From an uncultured Gammaproteobacteria bacterium (GTDB lineage: Bacteria > Pseudomonadota > Gammaproteobacteria > Rariloculales > Rariloculaceae): 10,101 nucleotides of DNA. The first letter of the stretch is position 1. Every line of letters begins with the position of its first letter. Below, in pieces: positions 4,733 through 10,101 of this stretch. Below the pieces are notes generated by a model. That model ran no database searches. It was given only the letters and a program-made list of their open reading frames with translations, and had not been told where the DNA came from. Both the position numbers and the translations under genes were made by a program. The stretch spans positions 1 to 10,101 of the forward strand of contig CAMPKU010000169.1 in the NCBI GenBank assembly GCA_946887385.1, read 5' to 3'.

Positions 4733-7192
4733 ATGACGAACAAGCGAAAGCTCGTGCTCGTTGGAAACGGCATGGCGGGCATGCGGGCGATCGAGGAGGT
4801 CTTGAAGCTCGCGCCCGAGCTCTACGACATCACGGTGTTCGGCAGCGAGCCGCACGGCAACTACAACCGCATTCTGTTGTCGCCGGTGCTGGCTGCGGAG
4901 AAGACCGTGGCCGACATCATGCTGAATACGCGCGAGTGGTACGCCGAGAACGGCATCGCGCTTCATGCCGGCGATCCGGTCACCCGCATCGACCGCGCCC
5001 GCCGGCGGGTCGTCGCCGCGAGCGGCCTCGAAGTGCCGTACGACCGGCTCATTCTGGCCACGGGCTCGAATCCGATCGTGCTGCCGCTGCCGGGCAAGGA
5101 CCTTGTGGGTGTGGTCAGTTACCGCGACATCGCCGACGTCGATCGGATGATCGCGGCGTCGCGCGAGGCGCAGCATGCCGTCGTGATCGGCGGCGGTCTG
5201 CTCGGCCTCGAGGCGGCCTACGGGCTGCAGAAGCGCGGGATGAAGGTAGCGGTGGTGCATCTCAATCCTACGCTGATGGAGCGCCAGCTCGACCCCGCGG
5301 CCGGCGCGCTGTTGAAGCGCTCGCTCGAGGAGCGTGGCCTTACCTTCGTGATGCCGGCGCAGACGGCGGCGATCGTTGGCCATGACCGCGTGCGCGCGGT
5401 GAAGTTCGCCGACGGCAGCGAGCTGCCCGCCGATCTCGTGGTGATGGCCGTGGGTATTCGGCCGAACGTGGCGCTCGCCAAAGCGAGCGGCATCGCGTGC
5501 GAGCGAGGCGTGCTCGTCAACGACACCATGCAAACTTTCGACCCGCGTATCTATGCCGTCGGCGAGTGCGTGCAGCACCGCGGCGCGTGCTACGGCCTGG
5601 TCGCGCCGCTGTTCGAGCAAGCCAAAGTCGTCGCGAACCATCTCGCCGAGTTCGGCATCGGCCGCTACTTGGGCTCGCAGACGTCCACGAAGCTCAAAGT
5701 CACGGGCATCGACCTTTTTTCCGCCGGCGACTTCGCGGGCGGCACCGACACGGAAGAGCTCGTGTTCAAGGATGCGGCCCGCGGCGTGTACAAAAAGCTG
5801 GTGGTGCAGGGCAATCGCATCAAAGGCGCCGTGCTCTACGGCGACACGGTAGACGGCGCGTGGTACTTCCAGCTCATGCGCGACGGAACGCAGATCGCCG
5901 ACTTTCGCGAGAACCTGCTGTTCGGCCAGGCGCACGTCGGCGACTCGGGCACGGCGGGGGCCGACGCCGTCACGGGCTTGGCCGACACGGCCGAGATCTG
6001 CGGCTGCAACGGCGTTTGCAAAGGCGACATCGTCACGGCCATCACGAAAAAAAGCTTGTTCACGCTCGACGAGGTGCGCGCGCACACGAAGGCGTCGTCG
6101 TCATGCGGCTCGTGCACCGGGCTCGTGGAGCAGCTGCTTAGCGCAACGCTCGGCGGCGATTACTCGGAAACGCCTTCCAAGAAGCCGTTGTGCCCGTGCA
6201 CGATCTACACGCACGAGGAAGTGCGCGGCACCATCGTGCGCGAGAAGCTGCAGTCGATTCCCCGCGTGATGCATTTTCTCGAGTGGAAGACGCCGGACGG
6301 CTGCCACAAGTGCCGCCCAGCGCTGAACTTCTACTTGCTGTGCGCGTGGCCCGGTGAGTACCAAGACGACCCGCAGTCGCGCTTCATCAACGAGCGCGCG
6401 CACGGCAACATCCAGCGCGACGGCACGTATTCCGTGGTGCCGCGCATGTGGGGCGGCGTCACGTCGGCAAAGGAGCTGCGCGCGATCGCCGACGTTGCCG
6501 AGAAGTACGCAGTGCCCACGGTGAAAGTGACGGGCGGGCAGCGCATCGATCTGCTCGGCGTGAAGAAGGAAGATTTGCCGAGCGTGTGGCGCGATTTGAC
6601 CGCCGCCGGGTTCGTGTCCGGGCACGCTTACGGCAAGGCGCTGCGCACGGTGAAGACCTGCGTCGGCAAGGACTGGTGCCGATTCGGCACGCAGGACTCC
6701 ACCGGTTTAGGCATTCGCATGGAGCGCGTCACCTGGGGTTCTTGGCACCCGCACAAGGTGAAGCTTGCGGTGTCAGGGTGCCCGCGGAATTGCGCGGAGG
6801 CCACGATCAAGGATCTCGGCGTGGTCTGCGTCGATTCCGGCTACGAGCTGCACGTGGGCGGGAACGGCGGCATCAAGATCCGTCCCACCGATTTCCTGTG
6901 CAAGGTGCCGACGGAGGAAGAGGTCATCGAGTATTGCTGCGCCTTCCTACAGCTTTACCGCGAGGAGGCGCGCTATCTCGAGCGCACGGCGCCGTGGATC
7001 GAGCGGGTGGGCCTCACGCACGTGCGAGAGCGCATCGTGGACGACGCGGTCGGGCGCCAGGCGCTCTGCGCGCGCTTCTTAGAATCGCAGCGCTTCTCGC
7101 AAACCGACCCCTGGATGGCACGCGCGGCCGGTGTGCAGGCAGAGGAGTTTGCGCCGCTGCACGCCGAGCCGCCGAGCGAGGCCATGGCGTGA
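4733..7192 (+). CDS. nirB: NAD(P)H nitrite reductase, large subunit
   Basis: An 819-residue cytoplasmic enzyme that reduces nitrite to ammonium with NAD(P)H, six electrons per nitrite; E. coli NirB is about 850 residues. The ATG at 4733 follows AGGAAAG at 4724-4730 and starts the family-typical KLVLVGNGMAGMRAIEE. Domains in order are as follows. The FAD site is GNGMAG (11-16) and the NAD(P) site is GGGLLG (153-158). A BFD-like [2Fe-2S] module has CGC at 423-425 and CGSC at 458-461. The HKCRPALN linker is followed by a ferredoxin-like half-domain near 560-630. Last is the siroheme/[4Fe-4S] site C643-x5-C649 (TCVGKDWC) with C683-x3-C687 (SGCPRNC). All four siroheme-bridging cysteines are present. 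It is the first gene of a run with nirD and nasA (GTGA overlap at the 3' end), so an assimilatory role is favoured. Confidence 0.97.
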   Translation: MTNKRKLVLVGNGMAGMRAIEEVLKLAPELYDITVFGSEPHGNYNRILLSPVLAAEKTVADIMLNTREWYAENGIALHAGDPVTRIDRARRRVVAASGLEVPYDRLILATGSNPIVLPLPGKDLVGVVSYRDIADVDRMIAASREAQHAVVIGGGLLGLEAAYGLQKRGMKVAVVHLNPTLMERQLDPAAGALLKRSLEERGLTFVMPAQTAAIVGHDRVRAVKFADGSELPADLVVMAVGIRPNVALAKASGIACERGVLVNDTMQTFDPRIYAVGECVQHRGACYGLVAPLFEQAKVVANHLAEFGIGRYLGSQTSTKLKVTGIDLFSAGDFAGGTDTEELVFKDAARGVYKKLVVQGNRIKGAVLYGDTVDGAWYFQLMRDGTQIADFRENLLFGQAHVGDSGTAGADAVTGLADTAEICGCNGVCKGDIVTAITKKSLFTLDEVRAHTKASSSCGSCTGLVEQLLSATLGGDYSETPSKKPLCPCTIYTHEEVRGTIVREKLQSIPRVMHFLEWKTPDGCHKCRPALNFYLLCAWPGEYQDDPQSRFINERAHGNIQRDGTYSVVPRMWGGVTSAKELRAIADVAEKYAVPTVKVTGGQRIDLLGVKKEDLPSVWRDLTAAGFVSGHAYGKALRTVKTCVGKDWCRFGTQDSTGLGIRMERVTWGSWHPHKVKLAVSGCPRNCAEATIKDLGVVCVDSGYELHVGGNGGIKIRPTDFLCKVPTEEEVIEYCCAFLQLYREEARYLERTAPWIERVGLTHVRERIVDDAVGRQALCARFLESQRFSQTDPWMARAAGVQAEEFAPLHAEPPSEAMA

Positions 7193-7521
7193 GCTGGGTC
7201 GACTTAGGCCCGGTGGCAGCCTTGCCGGAGCGCGGTGCGCGGCGCGTTCGCATCGGCGCTACGTGGATCGCCGTATTTCGCACGAGCACCGGCGAGGTCT
7301 TTGCGCTGCGCGATCAATGCCCGCACCGCGGCGGACCGTTGTCGCAAGGGATCGTGCACGGAACGCGCGTGACGTGCCCGCTACACGATTGGGTTATCGA
7401 TCTGAAGACGGGTTGCGCGGCGGGCGCCGATGAGGGCTCTACGCCGACTTACAAAACGCGCGTCGCCGACGGCCGCATCGCGCTCGAGCTGCCTGCGGAG
7501 TTGCTCGCGGCAGCCTCATGA
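7189..7521 (+). CDS. nirD: NAD(P)H nitrite reductase small subunit, Rieske [2Fe-2S] type
   Basis: A 110-residue small subunit of the NirBD nitrite reductase. The start is GTG at 7189, overlapping the nirB stop by 4 bp, with GAGG at 7178-7181 inside nirB; the protein opens SWVDLGPVAALPERGARRV, as in the family. It has the full Rieske ligand set: C44-P-H46 (QCPHRGGPL) and C63-P-L-H66 (TCPLHDWVIDL). E. coli NirD has the fold but lacks these ligands, so this protein is closer to the NasE-type assimilatory subunit that carries a real cluster. It should pass electrons to, or stabilise, the siroheme subunit. Its stop overlaps the nasA ATG (ATGA), pointing to translational coupling across the three genes. 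Confidence 0.95.
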   Translation: MSWVDLGPVAALPERGARRVRIGATWIAVFRTSTGEVFALRDQCPHRGGPLSQGIVHGTRVTCPLHDWVIDLKTGCAAGADEGSTPTYKTRVADGRIALELPAELLAAAS

Positions 7522-10101
7522 GCGCCGTGCGCACGACGTGCCCCTACTGCGGCGTCGGCTGCGGCCTCATCGCGGCGCGTGCGGCGAGCGGCGAGCACGA
7601 CATTCGCGGCGATCCCGAGCACCCGGCGAATCTTGGGCGGGTGTGCTCCAAAGGTGCCGCGCTCGGCGAGACGCTGGGTCTAGAAGGGCGGCTGCTGCAC
7701 CCTTGGGTGCGCGGGCAGCGCGCGAGCTGGGACGACGCGCTCGACGCTGTTGCGAACGGGTTCGCGCGCACGATCGCGGCGCATGGCCCCGACTCCGTCG
7801 CGTTCTACGTATCCGGTCAGCTGCTCACGGAGGACTACTACGTCGCGAACAAGCTGATGAAGGGCTTCATCGGCAGCGCCAACATCGACACGAACTCGCG
7901 GCTGTGCATGGCCTCGGCCGTCGCAGGCTACAAGCGCGCGTTCGGCGCCGACACCGTGCCGAACGACTATACGGATCTCGAGCGCGCCGAGCTCGTCGTG
8001 CTCGTGGGCTCGAACCTGGCGTGGTGCCACCCGGTGTTGTTCCAGCGTCTCAGTGCGGCGAAAGCCGCGAACCCGAAGCTGCGAATAGTGCTCGTCGATT
8101 CGCGCCGCACTCAGACCGCGGCAATCGCCGATCTGTTCTTGCCGCTGCGGCCCGGAACTGACGTCATACTATTCAATGGGTTACTGAACTATCTTCGTAA
8201 AGAAGACGCACTCGATCTCGAGTTCCTGGACGCCCACACGGAAGGGTTTGGCGCCGCCTTGCGCGTGGCGAAGGAGAGCGCAGCCTCGATTCCTGCCGTG
8301 GCGTCGGCTTGCGGGCTCGCCGAGGACGACGTGCTTCGGCTCTACCGCTGGTTCGCGCTCACGCCGGCCACCGTGACGGCTTTTTCGCAGGGCGTGAATC
8401 AATCGACGAGCGGCACCGACAAAGTGAACGCGATCGTCAACGTGCACCTTGCGACTGGGCGTATCGGCAAGCCGGGCAGGGGCCCGTTCTCGCTGACGGG
8501 CCAACCGAACGCCATGGGCGGGCGCGAGGTGGGCGGGCTCGCGAACCAGCTTGCAGCGCACATGGATTTCGCGCCGGAGAACGTCGCGCGGCTTGCGCGC
8601 TTTTGGCAATCGCCGCGGGTGGCCGCGAAGCCCGGGTTCAAGGCGGTGGAGCTCTTCGACGCCGTCGAGCGCGGCATCGTGAAGGCGGTCTGGATCATGG
8701 CCACGAATCCCGTCGTGAGCATGCCGGACGCGGACCGCGTGCGGCGCGCGCTCGAAGCGTGCCCGCTCGTCGTCGTATCCGACTGCGTGCGCGACACGGA
8801 CACGACGCGCTGTGCGCACGTGCTGCTGCCGGCCGCGGCATGGGGCGAGAAATCCGGCACCGTCACGAACTCGGAGCGGCGCATCTCGCGGCAGCGGCGT
8901 TTCTTGAGCGTGCCGGGCGACGCGCGGCCGGATTGGTGGATCGTTGCGCAAGTCGCGCGGCGCATGGGCTTCGGCGGCGCGTTCGACTACGACTCGCCGG
9001 CGGCGATCTTTCGCGAGCACGCGCGGCTCTCCGCCTTCGAGAACGACGGCGCCCGCAATTTCGACATCGGCGGCGCGGCTTCTTTGAGCGACGCCGACTA
9101 CGACGCGCTCGAGCCGTTCCAATGGCCGCTGCCGGCCCAAACAACAACGCCGCAGCGTCCGTTCGCAGATGGCCGCTTCTTCACCCCGAGCGGCAAGGCG
9201 CAGCTCGTGCCGACGCCGCCGCGGTCGCCGGCCGTGGCGACGAGCACCGACTACCCGCTCGTGCTGAACACGGGGCGCGTGCGCGACCAGTGGCACACGA
9301 TGACGCGCACGGGCGCGTCGCCGCGGCTGTCCGGGCATCACGCGGAGCCGTTCGCGCAGGTGCACCCGCTCGACGCCGCGCGGTTCGGCTTGGCGAGCGG
9401 CGACCTCGTCGAGGTGGCGACCGCCGCGGCGCGCATCGTCGTGCGGCTCGAGATCACAGACACCGTAAGTCCCGGACACGCGTTCGTGCCGATGCACTGG
9501 GGCAGCGTGTTTGCGAGCAACGCGCGCGTCGGCGCGCTGATCGCGCCGGCCGTCGATCCCATCTCGGGGCAGCCGGAGCTCAAAGCGTCGCCCGTGCGCG
9601 TGCGCCGTTACGAGCCGCAGTGGTATGGCTTCGCGCTCGCGCGCGAGCCGCTCGTGCTCCCGTTCGTGTCGTACCGAGCCGTGTCGCGCGGCGCCGGCTA
9701 CTGGCGCTACGAGCTGGCCGGCGAGCAGCTGCCGTCGTCATGGCCCGAATGGGCCGATGAGCTGCTCGGTGCGCGCGCGTCGCGCATTGAATTCTCGGAC
9801 GCCGCCGGCGGCCGCTATCGCGGCGCAAACGTCGCGAACGACCGTTTGAACGCGTGCCTGTTCGTTGCAGCGGCGAAGGCGCTGCCGTCGCGCACGTGGC
9901 TCGCCACGCTGTTCGGGTCGCCCAAGCTCGGCGACGCGGATCGGCTCGCAATTCTTGCGGGCCGCGCGCCGAAAGGCGCTCTCGAGAGCGGCCCCGTTGT
10001 TTGCTCATGCTTCGCCGTGGGTCGTTCTACGCTGCTGCGGGCGATTCGCGGCGATCGGCTCGTTTCGGTCGAGCAGATCGGCAAGGCGCTGCGCGCCGGC
10101 A
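7518..10101 (+). CDS. nasA: Assimilatory nitrate reductase catalytic subunit (3' end outside window)
   Basis: This cytoplasmic Mo-bis-MGD enzyme reduces nitrate to nitrite, feeding NirBD. From ATG 7518 the frame is open for 861 codons to the window edge; family members are about 870-920 residues, so only the tail is missing. An N-terminal [4Fe-4S] site has C8, C11, C15 (TCPYCGVGC) and C43 (RVCSKG). The Mo-ligand cysteine is C130 in DTNSRLCMASAV. Further family segments are GQPNAMGGREVGG, ATNPVVSMPD, and the C-terminal MGD domain with NTGRVRDQWHTMTRTG and PMHWGS. The end carries a BFD-like [2Fe-2S] module beginning VCSCFAVGR (C829, C831); its second cysteine pair would lie just outside. No twin-arginine signal is present, consistent with NasA rather than periplasmic NapA. 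The start overlaps the nirD stop and has no close Shine-Dalgarno, so coupling is likely. Confidence 0.96.
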   Translation, partial: MSAVRTTCPYCGVGCGLIAARAASGEHDIRGDPEHPANLGRVCSKGAALGETLGLEGRLLHPWVRGQRASWDDALDAVANGFARTIAAHGPDSVAFYVSGQLLTEDYYVANKLMKGFIGSANIDTNSRLCMASAVAGYKRAFGADTVPNDYTDLERAELVVLVGSNLAWCHPVLFQRLSAAKAANPKLRIVLVDSRRTQTAAIADLFLPLRPGTDVILFNGLLNYLRKEDALDLEFLDAHTEGFGAALRVAKESAASIPAVASACGLAEDDVLRLYRWFALTPATVTAFSQGVNQSTSGTDKVNAIVNVHLATGRIGKPGRGPFSLTGQPNAMGGREVGGLANQLAAHMDFAPENVARLARFWQSPRVAAKPGFKAVELFDAVERGIVKAVWIMATNPVVSMPDADRVRRALEACPLVVVSDCVRDTDTTRCAHVLLPAAAWGEKSGTVTNSERRISRQRRFLSVPGDARPDWWIVAQVARRMGFGGAFDYDSPAAIFREHARLSAFENDGARNFDIGGAASLSDADYDALEPFQWPLPAQTTTPQRPFADGRFFTPSGKAQLVPTPPRSPAVATSTDYPLVLNTGRVRDQWHTMTRTGASPRLSGHHAEPFAQVHPLDAARFGLASGDLVEVATAAARIVVRLEITDTVSPGHAFVPMHWGSVFASNARVGALIAPAVDPISGQPELKASPVRVRRYEPQWYGFALAREPLVLPFVSYRAVSRGAGYWRYELAGEQLPSSWPEWADELLGARASRIEFSDAAGGRYRGANVANDRLNACLFVAAAKALPSRTWLATLFGSPKLGDADRLAILAGRAPKGALESGPVVCSCFAVGRSTLLRAIRGDRLVSVEQIGKALRAG

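Noticed and set aside
4622..6085. Long open frame of 487 codons on the minus strand opposite nirB
   Set aside because: It is rich in Arg, Ala and His with no recognisable family, and lies opposite a gene with intact cofactor motifs. It is a GC-rich antisense shadow.
8181..9760. Long frames on both strands over nasA (438 and 483 codons)
   Set aside because: The nasA frame from 7518 is continuous and carries the [4Fe-4S], Mo-ligand and MGD-domain motifs. The others are low-complexity Arg/Ala sequence without family features.

Overview
The window comes from a high-GC Gram-negative proteobacterium. The evidence is a TonB-dependent outer-membrane receptor, sigma-54-type promoter sequence, and a nitrate-assimilation cluster with NasA and NirBD of the proteobacterial kind. 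A gammaproteobacterium (Nevskiales/Steroidobacter-like or Xanthomonadales-like) is a reasonable guess, but the sequence alone does not fix the lineage. I saw no mobile element, CRISPR array, tRNA or rRNA.

Left part (1-3148). The window opens inside a TonB-dependent receptor gene, whose C-terminal 561 residues are present. It converges on a small carboxymuconolactone decarboxylase (CMD)-family gene, and a strong GC-only hairpin lies between the two. Upstream of the CMD gene on the same strand is a TetR-family regulator. A stem followed by eight T residues separates the two genes. Just upstream of the tetR start is a perfect 7-7-7 inverted repeat that is probably its operator. A short DUF167/YggU-family gene points the other way from that region.

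Right part (3128-10101). This is a nitrate/nitrite assimilation locus. A NarK/NasA-type MFS transporter reads leftward. A rightward operon nirB-nirD-nasA has 4-bp start/stop overlaps at both junctions, so its translation is probably coupled. Together these genes import nitrate, reduce it to nitrite (NasA: Mo-bis-MGD, [4Fe-4S], C-terminal BFD-like [2Fe-2S]) and reduce nitrite to ammonium with NAD(P)H (NirB plus a Rieske NirD). nasA runs off the right edge about where its last cluster motif should finish.

The 309-bp divergent region between the transporter gene and nirB (4424-4732) carries most of the regulatory signal. It has a perfect sigma-54 -24/-12 element for the transporter, a weaker sigma-54-like element for nirB, an IHF-like site and an NtrC-like dyad. 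This layout fits nitrogen-limitation control by NtrC and RpoN. One oddity is that the perfect sigma-54 element predicts a transcript start only about 2 nt before the transporter ATG.

The gene content is recognisable and mostly conventional. I do not see a clearly undescribed system. The points most worth checking are regulatory: the promoter abutting narK, the TetR operator, and the terminator just before the CMD gene.
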